In this document: positions 1 to 9,005 of the stretch, one piece after another
Numbering within the stretch: position 1 is the stretch's first letter
How the letters are laid out: each line of letters starts with the position of its first letter
NCBI GenBank assembly: GCA_964343605.1
Contig: CAYFKJ010000001.1
Span: 930,001 to 994,000 of the forward strand
Reading direction: 5' to 3'
Origin: CAYFKJ01 sp964343605
GTDB taxonomy: Bacteria; Pseudomonadota; Alphaproteobacteria; UBA2966
Length of the DNA stretch: 64,000 nt
Notes under the pieces: model-generated
Told to the model about the DNA's origin: nothing
What the model saw: the letters and a program-made list of their open reading frames with translations, nothing else
Database searches by the model: none
Made by a program: the position numbers and the translations under genes

Positions 1-876
1 GGTGACGCCCGGCGGTGAGGGCCGGCGGTTGAACGGCGGAATGGCCCGGCGGTAGGCCGCCTTCAATTCCTTGTCGTCCTTGGGGATGGGAAAACGTCCG
101 GGCGACCATGTCGACCAGCGGCCGTTGGGATGCAGGCCGTTATAGCCGGCGCAGACGTAGGTGCAGCGGGCATAGTCGCGGCGTTCGGTGTAGCTGAAGT
201 CTTGCCCGCCCATGGTCACCGTGACTCTTTCCTTGAGGCCGTAACGGAAGAAGCCGGAGGGACAGGAGGCGTTGCAGGCTTGGCATTCGTCGCAGTAATT
301 GTCCGCTTCCGGCAGTGGCTTGTCCGCTGCGAACGGCACGTCGGTGACCGCCGTGGCGAAGACGACGTTCGGTCCGTGCTCCGGCGTCAACACGTTGCCG
401 GAAAAGCCGAACCAGCCGAGGCCGCAACGAACCGCCAGATAGCGGTGCGAGAGGTCGGGTCGTTGTTCGACATACCTGCTGCCGTCGCCCTGTCGGTAGA
501 CCGAGTTTGCCATGACGGCCACTGCTTCGGCGCCGAATTCGCTTAAGTAGCTCGCGATCTGGGCGGCGATGCCGCTGGCCAGGGTGTTTGTCAGATTCTG
601 GTCGCGCTGGTGGCCGTGACGGTCGCGCTTGGCGAGGAAGTTGCGGATGTGATCCTGGTCCAGCGGCACGGCAAAGGTGATCGCCGTGCGGGCGGAATTC
701 ATCACGTAGTCCAGCCGGGTCGACGGCGGTCCGCCGGCCAGCGCATCGAGATTGTTGATGCCCACGGCGCTGGCGCCGTACTGCAGTGCCAAATCCTTTA
801 TCTGCGGCGTCATCTCAGCGACGGATACCTCACCCGCCGCCCCGCGCATCATACCGTCGGCGTATTTGTCAGCCAT
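1..876 (-). CDS. QueG-like 4Fe-4S protein (3' end cut by window edge)
   Basis: The reading frame is open from an ATG at 876 to the window edge, giving 292 codons with no stop, so the C-terminus lies outside. Around residues 190-205 it has the ferredoxin-type cysteine set CDECQACNASCP (C-x2-C-x2-C-x3-CP), which binds a [4Fe-4S] cluster. The preceding region (YLAVRCGLGWFG, then NVLTPEHGP) matches the B12-type fold of epoxyqueuosine reductase and reductive-dehalogenase-like proteins. I infer a cytoplasmic Fe-S oxidoreductase of that superfamily. It need not be QueG itself, because many paralogues share this layout. The lipid kinase gene downstream lies on the same strand, 136 bases away. Confidence 0.75.
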   Translation of the reverse strand, partial: MADKYADGMMRGAAGEVSVAEMTPQIKDLALQYGASAVGINNLDALAGGPPSTRLDYVMNSARTAITFAVPLDQDHIRNFLAKRDRHGHQRDQNLTNTLASGIAAQIASYLSEFGAEAVAVMANSVYRQGDGSRYVEQRPDLSHRYLAVRCGLGWFGFSGNVLTPEHGPNVVFATAVTDVPFAADKPLPEADNYCDECQACNASCPSGFFRYGLKERVTVTMGGQDFSYTERRDYARCTYVCAGYNGLHPNGRWSTWSPGRFPIPKDDKELKAAYRRAIPPFNRRPSPPGVT

Positions 877-1012
877 GCCAATGGATCCTGATTGACCTTT
901 GCCGGTTACTATTCGATCAGGCGTAATGCTAGCCAGACCTTCCGCCTAACGGTAGAAAATTTTCTCCAGTTTGCGGCAATTATCCCCAACCGCTCCGGCC
1001 CCTCGCCCCGCC

Positions 1013-1939
1013 TTATCCCGGCACCAGCAGTTTGATGCGCGCGGGTGCTATGGAGAACGTCACCGGGACCGTGCCGTAACCGTCCCCGTCGATCTGCACG
1101 GGGTAGCCTGCCGGTCTGAGGATTTTGACCTCGCGGACGGCGCGGGTGATCTTGTCGGGGACCTGGGGGATGCGGCCCATGGCAAAGGCGATGCCGTAGC
1201 GCAGGAGGTTCCAGCGCCCGTGGCTCAGCGCCGCCAGCACGTGCAGCTTGCCGTCGTCGACCCGGGCCTCGGGCACCACCACATGTGGCCCGCCGAAACG
1301 GGAGACGTTGGTCATCACGATGGTTGAGCCCGTCACCGGCTCGCCGTCCAGTTCGGCTTCGAACGAGACGCCGCCGTCGCGCACGAGGGCGATGATCAGC
1401 GAGATGATGTACGCACCCCAGCCGAAAACGCGCTTGATGCGCGGATTGAGGTACTTCACGGCCGCCGAATCGAGTCCGACGCCCGCGGTAATCAAGAACG
1501 TGCGATCTCCCGCCAGACCCACTGTCGCCTCGGTCACATGCCCGCCCGCGATGGTTTCGGCCATGGCGGCGGCCTCCGCCTTCAGGCCGATGTCGAGGGC
1601 GAGCACGTTGACGGTGCCGAAAGGCATGGTCGCAAAGGCGGGGCCGATATAGACGCCGTCTTCGGTCTCGCCGTCTCCGGGCGCGCCGCCGCCCGTGCAG
1701 GTCAGCCCCTGGATGACCTCGTTGATGGTACCGTCACCGCCGGCGGCAACGACCGCGTCATAGCGGCCGTCGGCAACGGCCTGGCGCGCGAAGCGTTCGG
1801 CATCGCCGGGGCCTTGGGTAACGCGCACCTCCACGACGCAGTCGCGCTGCTTCAGGGCTTCCAGGGTTCGGCCGAAAAGGCGTTTGCGCCGGCGGCCGGC
1901 GATGGGATTGAAGACGATCAGGACGCGCCGGGCGGTCAA
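1013..1939 (-). CDS. Diacylglycerol kinase family lipid kinase
   Basis: This 308-residue protein has a DAGK/YegS-type catalytic domain at the N-terminus. NPIAG lies near residues 11-15 and the nucleotide-binding loop GGDGT at 67-71, in the usual order. The length matches bacterial YegS/DgkB-like kinases, which phosphorylate diacylglycerol, sphingoid bases or related lipids at the inner face of the membrane. Its ATG overlaps the stop of the molybdopterin oxidoreductase gene by four bases (ATGA), so the two are translationally coupled. The lipid substrate cannot be told from sequence. Confidence 0.88.
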   Translation of the reverse strand: MTARRVLIVFNPIAGRRRKRLFGRTLEALKQRDCVVEVRVTQGPGDAERFARQAVADGRYDAVVAAGGDGTINEVIQGLTCTGGGAPGDGETEDGVYIGPAFATMPFGTVNVLALDIGLKAEAAAMAETIAGGHVTEATVGLAGDRTFLITAGVGLDSAAVKYLNPRIKRVFGWGAYIISLIIALVRDGGVSFEAELDGEPVTGSTIVMTNVSRFGGPHVVVPEARVDDGKLHVLAALSHGRWNLLRYGIAFAMGRIPQVPDKITRAVREVKILRPAGYPVQIDGDGYGTVPVTFSIAPARIKLLVPG

Positions 1940-3996
1940 GCCGGGCGCACCCAGACAGCCGTATCGTGGAACACCGCGCCGCCCGCGGGCGCGGCGGCCT
2001 CGGCGCTGACCAGCATGTTGATGCCCTTGCCGTCCTCATGGGCGTTCAGGCCCCAGATGCCCTCGGCGATCACCACGCCCTGCTGGACGCCGTCGAACAG
2101 CCGGGCATGCAACGACATTTCGCCGAGATCGTTGCCGAGCCGCACGCCGCCGCCTTCGCCGATGTTGTGGGCGCGGGCGTCGTCCGGGTGGATCAGCAGC
2201 GACGGCCGGTCCTCCTTTTTCACGGAGGTCGGCGTGTTGTTGAAGCTGGAATTTAGGAAATTGCGCGCCGGCGGCGTCACCAGCCGGAAGGGACGTTCGT
2301 CGTCGGTGCCATCGGTCGCGGCCCAGTGGTCCGGCAGGTCTGGCAGTTCGTGGCCGCGCGGCCCCATCGCTTCCCAATCGGGCTTGAAGCGGAACTTGCC
2401 GTCGGGCCAGCCGAAACCCTTGGCGAAATGCTGTGTATCGAAATCGCCGATGCAGTCGTGCCAGTGGACGGCGTCCAGCGCCTCGAGCTCCGGCCAGCCA
2501 GTCACACGAAGCATCTCGTCGATGATCTCCCGCTCGGTCATGTGGAAGCCGCGATGCTCGGCGCCGAGGCGCTTGGCGAGTTCGCAGATCACGAAGTGGT
2601 TGGGCCGTGACTGGCCTACGGGCTCGATGATCTTGAGGCCGGAAATGATGTGGGAATGGCCGCCGCCCTGATAGATGTCGTCGTGTTCGACGAAGGTCGT
2701 TGCCGGCAGCACGATGTCCGCCATGTAAGCGGTTTCCGTCATGAACTGCTCGTGCACGCAGACGAACAGGTCCTCGCGCGCGAAGCCCTCGTGAACCAGC
2801 GCCTGTTCGGGCGAGATCACCATCGGATTGGTGTTCTGGATCAGCATGGCGGTGACCGGCGGGCCGTCGCCAAGGTCGGTCTTGTCGCCCGTCAGGATCG
2901 GTCCAATGCGAGATTGGTCGAGCCAGCGCACACCCGGCTTTTGCACGTCCAGTCCTTCGATCAGCGTCTTGTCCCAACCGTAGATGCCGCTGTTGCTGTA
3001 AAAGACGCCGGCGCTGGGGGTGAGCCACTTGCCCGTGACGGCCGCGAGGCAGCTCACCGCATGGACGTTGACGGCGCCGTTACGCGACCGGGAAAATCCG
3101 TAACCCATGCGGATGAAGGCGCGCTCGGTCTCGCAGTAGAGCTTGGCGAAATCCTCAATTTCCCCGATAGACAATCCCGTGATATCCGCCGCCCATTCCG
3201 GACCGCGGCTTTGGAGGTGCGCTTCGAGCTCGTCCGGCACGTCGGTGTATTTGGCCATGTAATCGCGGTCTGCGTAGCCGTCGCGGAAGGCGATGTGCAT
3301 CACCGCGCAGGCCAGCGCGCCGTCGGTGCCGGGTTTGAGACAGAGGTGCGTATCCGCCGCTTCCGCCGTCGGGTTGCGATAGGGATCGACGACGACGATC
3401 TGGGCGCCCCGATTCTTGCGGGCCCTGGCGACGTGCGTCATGACGTTGACCTGGGTCGAAACGGCATTGGAGCCCCAGATCACGATCAAATCGGCCTCCG
3501 CCATTTCGCGGGGGTCGGGGCCGGCTTTCTTGCCCGTCCCGGCCATCCAGCCGGCGTCGACCAATGCTGTGCAAACCGTCGCGAACTGGTTGGAATAGCC
3601 CATGGCGTGGCGCAGGCGCTGGATGCCGTCGCGCTGCACCAGACCCATGGTACCCGCGTAGAAATGCGGCCAGATCGCCTCCGGCCCGTGCTCCGCTTCC
3701 GCCTGCTTGAAGGCCTCGGCCACCGTGTCCAGCGCCTCGTCCCAGGTAACCTCCTCGAATTGGCCGCTGCCCTTGGGGCCGGTGCGCTTCAAGGGAACGG
3801 TGAGCCGGTCCGCGTGATGGGTGCGTTCGGCGTACCGCGCCACCTTTGCGCAGACCACGCCGGCGGTGTAGGTATTGTCCTCGGCGCCATGCACCCGGCC
3901 GATGGTGTTATCGTCGATCTTCTCCACCGCCAGCGCACAGGTCGAGGGACAATCGTGCGGACAGGCGGAATAGGCGATTTCGGTCTGGGACGTCAC
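1936..3996 (-). CDS. Molybdopterin-dependent oxidoreductase (single large subunit)
   Basis: This is a DMSO-reductase-superfamily catalytic subunit of about 686 residues. The N-terminus has the Fe-S motif CPHDCPSTC followed about 27 residues later by VCAK, which binds one [4Fe-4S] cluster. The molybdopterin domains follow (WGSNAVSTQ, NTNPMV, then the C-terminal dinucleotide-binding domain with LVTPPARNFLNSS). I prefer the GTG at 3996 because AAGGAAG lies 8 bases upstream and the Fe-S motif follows shortly after. The frame could extend to an ATG at 4155, but that would overlap the divergent msbA start. There is no twin-arginine signal, so it is probably cytoplasmic. No electron-transfer or anchor subunit is nearby. 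The substrate is unknown. Confidence 0.88.
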   Translation of the reverse strand: MTSQTEIAYSACPHDCPSTCALAVEKIDDNTIGRVHGAEDNTYTAGVVCAKVARYAERTHHADRLTVPLKRTGPKGSGQFEEVTWDEALDTVAEAFKQAEAEHGPEAIWPHFYAGTMGLVQRDGIQRLRHAMGYSNQFATVCTALVDAGWMAGTGKKAGPDPREMAEADLIVIWGSNAVSTQVNVMTHVARARKNRGAQIVVVDPYRNPTAEAADTHLCLKPGTDGALACAVMHIAFRDGYADRDYMAKYTDVPDELEAHLQSRGPEWAADITGLSIGEIEDFAKLYCETERAFIRMGYGFSRSRNGAVNVHAVSCLAAVTGKWLTPSAGVFYSNSGIYGWDKTLIEGLDVQKPGVRWLDQSRIGPILTGDKTDLGDGPPVTAMLIQNTNPMVISPEQALVHEGFAREDLFVCVHEQFMTETAYMADIVLPATTFVEHDDIYQGGGHSHIISGLKIIEPVGQSRPNHFVICELAKRLGAEHRGFHMTEREIIDEMLRVTGWPELEALDAVHWHDCIGDFDTQHFAKGFGWPDGKFRFKPDWEAMGPRGHELPDLPDHWAATDGTDDERPFRLVTPPARNFLNSSFNNTPTSVKKEDRPSLLIHPDDARAHNIGEGGGVRLGNDLGEMSLHARLFDGVQQGVVIAEGIWGLNAHEDGKGINMLVSAEAAAPAGGAVFHDTAVWVRPA

Positions 3997-4095
3997 GGTT
4001 TCTACTTCCTTGCCAACCAAATGCTCAAGCGCCGGAAGATTAACCCGTGCGCCTCTGCAAAGCCATCCACATTGGCCCGGCCCCCACAGCGTGAT

Positions 4096-5937
4096 ATGTT
4101 CCCGGCGATTGCCCAGGGAGCGGCCCAAGGAACTATCTCGTTGACCGAGCAGCAAAATTCACCGCGAGGAGGCACCAGCAGCAAAGCGCTGGTCGGACGG
4201 CTGTTGCGCGGTCATCTGCGCCCGCACTTCGGCAAGCTCGGCTTCGCGTTCGTCTGCATGGCCATAGCGGCGGCGACCACAGCGGCCAACGCCTGGTTGA
4301 TGCAGTACATCTTCGACGACGTGTTCTTCAAGCAGGACCGCCAGATGTTGGTGCTGATCCCCATGGCCGTCATGACCGTGGCCCTGATCAAGGGTGTCGC
4401 CACCTTCCTGCAGGGCTACATTGTCGGCTCCATCGGCCAGCGCATCATCGCCGACATTCAGAAAAACCTCTTCGCCCACCTGATGCGAGCCGATCTCGCC
4501 TATTTTCAGTCAGTTGCCTCGGGTCAATTGATCTCCAATTTTCTCAACGATACCAATCTCTTGCGGGACGCTGTCGCCAAGGCCGTGACGGGCATCGTCA
4601 AGGACACCCTCACCGTGGTTTTCCTGATCGGCCTGATGTTCTACCAGGACTGGCGGTTGGCCATCGCGAGCGTCGTGATCTTTCCCCTGGCCCTCATTCC
4701 GATCCGCAATCTCGGTAAGCGCATGCGCAAGGCGTCGGTCTCCATGCAGGAACGCACGGGAACGTTCTCCGCCCTGCTGTCCGAGACCTTGCAAGGTGCC
4801 AGGCACGTCAAGGCCTACGGCATGGAGGATTACGAGACCGGCCGGGCGGATGCCGCCATCGAGCACCGTTTGATCCCCATCCTCAAAACCATCCGTACAC
4901 GCGTCGCTGCCTCGCCGATCATGGAAGCCCTGGGCGGCGTTGCCATCGCCGTCGTCATCTACTACGGCGCCAGCCGGGTGATCGCCGGCGAGACCACCAC
5001 AGGCACGTTCGTCTCCTTCATCACGGCGCTCTTGATGGCCTACCAACCCCTTAAATCGCTGGCCAACCTCAATACGGCTCTGCAGGAGGGTTTGGCGGCG
5101 GCCGGCCGCATATTCGCGTTGATGGATGTGGAGCCCCAGATCGTCGACAAACCGGACGCCAAACCGCTGGAGGCGTCGGGCGGGGAAATCGTCCTCGAGA
5201 ACGTGGCCTTCGCGTACACGGAAGACGCCCCGGCGCTCAACGGTGTGTCACTGACGGTGCCGGCCGGCGGCACGGTGGCTCTGGTTGGAGTTTCCGGTTC
5301 TGGCAAGTCGACGGTGCTCAATCTGATCCCGAGATTCTACGATGTCGACGGCGGCGGCGTCCGCATCGACGGCCAGGACGTCCGGGACGTCACGTTGGCC
5401 AGCCTGCGCCAGTCCATCGCCCTGGTGAGCCAGGAAGCCACGCTGTTCGACGACACCATCCGCAGTAATATCGCCTATGGCCGGCCCAACGCGGACGACG
5501 AGGCCATCGCGGCGGCTGCCAAGGCGGCGGCGGCGGACGATTTCATCCGCGACATGGCCCACGGTTTCGAAACCGAAGTCGGCGAGGACGGCACGCGGCT
5601 CTCGGGCGGCCAGCGCCAGCGCATCGCAATCGCGCGCGCGATGCTCAAGGACGCCCCCATTCTGTTGCTCGACGAAGCGACATCGGCGCTCGATTCGGAT
5701 TCCGAGCGTCAGGTCCAAACCGCCTTGAAGGAACTGATGAAGGGCCGCACCACGCTGATCGTTGCCCACCGGTTGTCCACCACCATCGACGCCGACACGA
5801 TCCACGTGATGGAAGGCGGCCGCATCATCGAAAGCGGCAGCCACGCCGAACTGATGGCGCGGGACGGCACGTATGCACGGCTTTATCGACTTCAATCCGG
5901 AGACGAACAGATCCGCTCCGACGCTGCCTTGGCCTGA
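4096..5937 (+). CDS. msbA: Lipid A/lipid flippase ABC transporter MsbA
   Basis: This half-size ABC exporter of about 613 residues has an N-terminal six-helix membrane domain and a C-terminal ATPase. The ATPase shows Walker A GVSGSGKST, signature LSGGQRQR and Walker B ILLLDEATSALD. It heads a lipid A gene run, so it most likely flips core-lipid A across the inner membrane as a homodimer. The frame stays open upstream to 2650, but that part is antisense to the oxidoreductase and is not coding. The start is uncertain: the ATG at 4096 lacks a clear ribosome site, whereas a TTG at 4141 has AAGGA nine bases upstream. Confidence 0.88.
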   Translation: MFPAIAQGAAQGTISLTEQQNSPRGGTSSKALVGRLLRGHLRPHFGKLGFAFVCMAIAAATTAANAWLMQYIFDDVFFKQDRQMLVLIPMAVMTVALIKGVATFLQGYIVGSIGQRIIADIQKNLFAHLMRADLAYFQSVASGQLISNFLNDTNLLRDAVAKAVTGIVKDTLTVVFLIGLMFYQDWRLAIASVVIFPLALIPIRNLGKRMRKASVSMQERTGTFSALLSETLQGARHVKAYGMEDYETGRADAAIEHRLIPILKTIRTRVAASPIMEALGGVAIAVVIYYGASRVIAGETTTGTFVSFITALLMAYQPLKSLANLNTALQEGLAAAGRIFALMDVEPQIVDKPDAKPLEASGGEIVLENVAFAYTEDAPALNGVSLTVPAGGTVALVGVSGSGKSTVLNLIPRFYDVDGGGVRIDGQDVRDVTLASLRQSIALVSQEATLFDDTIRSNIAYGRPNADDEAIAAAAKAAAADDFIRDMAHGFETEVGEDGTRLSGGQRQRIAIARAMLKDAPILLLDEATSALDSDSERQVQTALKELMKGRTTLIVAHRLSTTIDADTIHVMEGGRIIESGSHAELMARDGTYARLYRLQSGDEQIRSDAALA

Positions 5938-5966
5938 TCACAACCGGACGGGATTGATCGAGGACA

Positions 5967-6701
5967 ATGAAACCGCTCAAGGCGATCATGGCGAATTCGA
6001 TGGTACGGCGCATCGCCTGCGCCTTGGCCGCGCTGCTGATCCGGTTCCTCCACGGAACGGGCCGCTGGCGCACGATCGGCGCCGAACGGGCTGAGGCGAT
6101 GTGGGACCGGGGCGAGCCTTTCATCATCGCCTTCTGGCACGGACGCTTGACCATGATGCCTTACATCTGGCGGCGCGGTGTTCCCATCAACATGCTCATT
6201 TCCAAGCATCGCGATGGAGAGTTAATCGCCCAGACGATGCGGCATTTCGGCGTCAAATCCGTCCGCGGCTCGACCTCGAAGGATGGTGCGCAGGCGCTTC
6301 GGGCCATGGTCAAGCTGCTTAAGCAGGGCGAATACGTTGGCGTGACGCCCGACGGGCCGCGGGGTCCACGCATGCGGGCGGCTGACGGCGTCGTCTCGCT
6401 CGCGCGGCTGAGCGGGGTGCCCATCTTTCCGGCGGGTTACAGCGCCGACAAGCGGCGCGTTTTGGGCTCGTGGGATCACCACGTCCTTCCCAAGCCGTTT
6501 TCCAAGGGCGTTTTCGTTTGGGGTGAAGCCATTGAAGTGCCCCGCGACGGCGATGCGGAGTTCTTGGAGGCGACCCGCCGCCGCCTAGAGGAAGCGCTGA
6601 TCGCGGTGACCGCGGAAGCGGATCGCCTGTGCGGGGTCGAGCCCATCCGTCCGGCACCGGTCGCGGAAATGACGAAGCCGAACGAGGCCTCGCTGTCATG
6701 A
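5967..6701 (+). CDS. DUF374 lysophospholipid acyltransferase family protein
   Basis: This 244-residue protein matches the DUF374 family, which I know next to waaA in many alphaproteobacteria. An N-terminal hydrophobic helix (about residues 12-30) is followed by FWHGRL, an acyltransferase-like His motif, and TPDGPRGP, the acceptor-loop signature. By family it should be a membrane-bound acyltransferase acting on lipid A or a phospholipid, though the reaction is not established from sequence. Its TGA overlaps the waaA start as ATGA, so the two are coupled. It starts 29 bases after msbA. Confidence 0.85.
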   Translation: MKPLKAIMANSMVRRIACALAALLIRFLHGTGRWRTIGAERAEAMWDRGEPFIIAFWHGRLTMMPYIWRRGVPINMLISKHRDGELIAQTMRHFGVKSVRGSTSKDGAQALRAMVKLLKQGEYVGVTPDGPRGPRMRAADGVVSLARLSGVPIFPAGYSADKRRVLGSWDHHVLPKPFSKGVFVWGEAIEVPRDGDAEFLEATRRRLEEALIAVTAEADRLCGVEPIRPAPVAEMTKPNEASLS

Positions 6702-8011
6702 TGATGGGGCTGTACCGCGTTCTGACCATCGCGGCAGGGCCGTTGATTTCCAGCCATCTGGCCAATCGCGCCCGCAGCGGACGCGAGGATCCGAACCGCG
6801 CCGGGGAAAGGCGCGGCATATCCGGTCTGGCAAGACCGGACGGCGGATTGATCTGGCTGCACGCGGCCAGCGTCGGGGAAACCGTCTCCGTCATGCCCTT
6901 GATCGAACGGTTGCTGCGCGACTTTCCGGCCTGCCGGGTACTGGTGACGACCGGTACCGTCACCTCCGCAAATCTATGTCGGGACATGTTGCCCGACGGC
7001 GCCTTCCATCAGTACGTGCCGGTCGACCGTCCGGCCTGGGTCGGCCGGTTTCTCGACCACTGGCGGCCCGATCTGGCTCTATGGGTGGAATCCGAATTGT
7101 GGCCGAACCTGCTGCACGGCCTGAGGCGGCGGAATATTCCAGCCGCCCTCATCAACACCCGCATTTCGTCCCGCTCGCACCGGCGCTGGCGGCGGTTTCC
7201 CCGCTTCGCCAAATCGCTGCTCGGGACGTTCGACGTCTGCCTGGCGCCGGACGACGAACAAGCGGCACGCCTTAACGATCTCGGCGCGGGACACATCGCC
7301 GTCACCGGCAACCTCAAGGATGCCGCCGGGCCCCTGCCCGTCGACCGCGTTGAGCTGTTGCGCCTGACCGGTCTGGTGGCCGCCCGCCCGGTATGGCTGG
7401 CCGCCAGCACCCATCCCGGCGAGGAGGCGGTCGCGGAACATATCCACGAATCCCTGAAGCCGAAGTTCAACGGCTTGCTGACCATCATCGCGCCCCGCCA
7501 TCCCGAGCGCGGAGCGGAAATCGCCCAGGGACTGGAAAAAAGCGGCCTGGTCGTGGCCCGGCGTTCGCAGGGACATGACATACAGGACAATACCGATGTC
7601 TATTTGGCCGACACGCTGGGCGAGTTGGGGTTGATCTACAGGCTTGCCACCATCGCCTTCGTCGGCGGCTCGCTGGTGCCGCACGGCGGCCAGAACCTGC
7701 GGGAGCCGGCGCGGCTGCATTGCGCCATCCTGTTCGGCCGGCACATCGAGAACTTCGCCTCGGTGGCCGACCAGTTGATCGGCATCGGCGCGGGCCGGAA
7801 GGTCTCCGACGACGAGGCCCTCAAGCGGGCGGTGGCGGCCCTGTTGACCGAACCCGACGCGGCGCAAGCCATGGCCGAGGCGGGTAAACGGCTGGCCGGA
7901 CACGGCAGTGCCATTATCGATGCCGTGATCGAGAAACTGTCGCCGCAGTTGGCGCGCTTTCGCGAATCCGCTCAGGCCACCACTGGCGGAGGCGACGATG
8001 CGACAGCCTGA
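6698..8011 (+). CDS. waaA: 3-deoxy-D-manno-octulosonic acid (Kdo) transferase
   Basis: This 437-residue GT30 glycosyltransferase transfers Kdo from CMP-Kdo to lipid IVA at the cytoplasmic face of the inner membrane. The N-terminal membrane-anchoring stretch (YRVLTIAAGPL) is followed by WLHAASVGE, a hallmark of the family, and WVESELWPN. The C-terminal half carries GGSLVPHGGQN and EPA, the donor-sugar motifs. I take the ATG at 6698, which overlaps the preceding stop. ATGs at 6701 and 6704 are also possible. The 3' end overlaps lpxK by 14 bases. Confidence 0.93.
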   Translation: MMMGLYRVLTIAAGPLISSHLANRARSGREDPNRAGERRGISGLARPDGGLIWLHAASVGETVSVMPLIERLLRDFPACRVLVTTGTVTSANLCRDMLPDGAFHQYVPVDRPAWVGRFLDHWRPDLALWVESELWPNLLHGLRRRNIPAALINTRISSRSHRRWRRFPRFAKSLLGTFDVCLAPDDEQAARLNDLGAGHIAVTGNLKDAAGPLPVDRVELLRLTGLVAARPVWLAASTHPGEEAVAEHIHESLKPKFNGLLTIIAPRHPERGAEIAQGLEKSGLVVARRSQGHDIQDNTDVYLADTLGELGLIYRLATIAFVGGSLVPHGGQNLREPARLHCAILFGRHIENFASVADQLIGIGAGRKVSDDEALKRAVAALLTEPDAAQAMAEAGKRLAGHGSAIIDAVIEKLSPQLARFRESAQATTGGGDDATA

Positions 8012-9005
8012 CTTCTGGACGCATGGCAGGGGCCCGTGGCCGATCGTCCTGTCGCCGCTGTCCGCCCTCTGGCGGGCGGCAGCGGACCGCAGGCGGCACC
8101 GCCCGGACGCCTACCGGGCGCCGGTACCGGTGATCTGCATCGGCAATTTGACCGTCGGCGGCAGTGGCAAGACGCCGACGGCATTGGCCGTGTGCGCGCG
8201 GCTCTGGCAGAACGGTATCAAAGCGCATTTTCTCATCCGGGGGTACGGCGGTGGCCTGAAGGGACCGGTCCGGGTTGATCCGGAGCGCCATACGGCCGCG
8301 GATGTGGGCGACGAGGCCCTGCTGCTCGGACTGGCGGCGCCAACCTGGGTCGGCGGCGACCGGTCCGCGAGCGCCAAGGCCGCGATCGCCGCCGGCGCGG
8401 AGATGTTGGTGATGGACGACGGGCATCAGAATGGTGATCTGGTCAAGGACCTCTCGTTCGTCGTGATCGATCGCGGCTACGGCTTCGGCAATGGCCGGAT
8501 CATGCCCGCAGGTCCCTTGCGCGAAGCCGTCCCGACCGGGCTCAAGCGGGCCGATGCCGTGATTGCCCTGGACGGCGGCGACGGCGGCGAACGGGAAGAT
8601 TGGCCTCAGGCGGTGAAGGAGGCAGGCGTTCCGGTCCTTGCGGCAGTCATGGAACCCGGCGCGGACAACGAAGCCATTGCGGGCAAGAAAGTTCTCGCTT
8701 TTGCCGGTATCGGCCGGCCGGAGAAGTTTTTCGCCAGCTTGGAACAACTGGGTTGTGACGTCGCGGCCCGCGTGAGTTTTCCCGATCACCACGCCTACGA
8801 CGTCGACGAGATCATGCAGTTGGTGGAAAAAGCAGCGGCGGGTGGCGCCATTCCCGTCACGACCGCCAAGGATGCCGCGAGATTGCCGGCCGACGCCCGA
8901 CCCATGATCCAGGTCCTGAAGGCCGGCGTGAGTTTTGCCGAACCCGAAGCTCTGGACGCCCTACTCCAACCTCTGATGGCAAAGGTCCGGGCCGGGAATG
9001 TCTGA
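7998..9005 (+). CDS. lpxK: Tetraacyldisaccharide 4'-kinase
   Basis: LpxK phosphorylates the 4' position of the lipid A disaccharide. The 335-residue length is typical. The P-loop GGSGKTP lies at residues 54-60, after a hydrophobic N-terminus that docks on the membrane. MDDGHQN near residue 140 and the late TTAKDAARL are also family motifs. It overlaps both neighbours (waaA by 14 bases, lpxL by 8), which places it firmly in the lipid A operon. Confidence 0.95.
   Translation: MRQPDFWTHGRGPWPIVLSPLSALWRAAADRRRHRPDAYRAPVPVICIGNLTVGGSGKTPTALAVCARLWQNGIKAHFLIRGYGGGLKGPVRVDPERHTAADVGDEALLLGLAAPTWVGGDRSASAKAAIAAGAEMLVMDDGHQNGDLVKDLSFVVIDRGYGFGNGRIMPAGPLREAVPTGLKRADAVIALDGGDGGEREDWPQAVKEAGVPVLAAVMEPGADNEAIAGKKVLAFAGIGRPEKFFASLEQLGCDVAARVSFPDHHAYDVDEIMQLVEKAAAGGAIPVTTAKDAARLPADARPMIQVLKAGVSFAEPEALDALLQPLMAKVRAGNV

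Noticed and set aside
1538..2671. 377-codon open frame on the plus strand
   Set aside because: It is antisense to the lipid kinase and oxidoreductase genes, with Ser/Pro/Arg-rich content typical of a shadow frame.
2650..4095. In-frame extension of the msbA reading frame by 482 codons upstream
   Set aside because: It runs antisense through the molybdopterin oxidoreductase gene and has no domain match. The ABC exporter fold starts after 4140.
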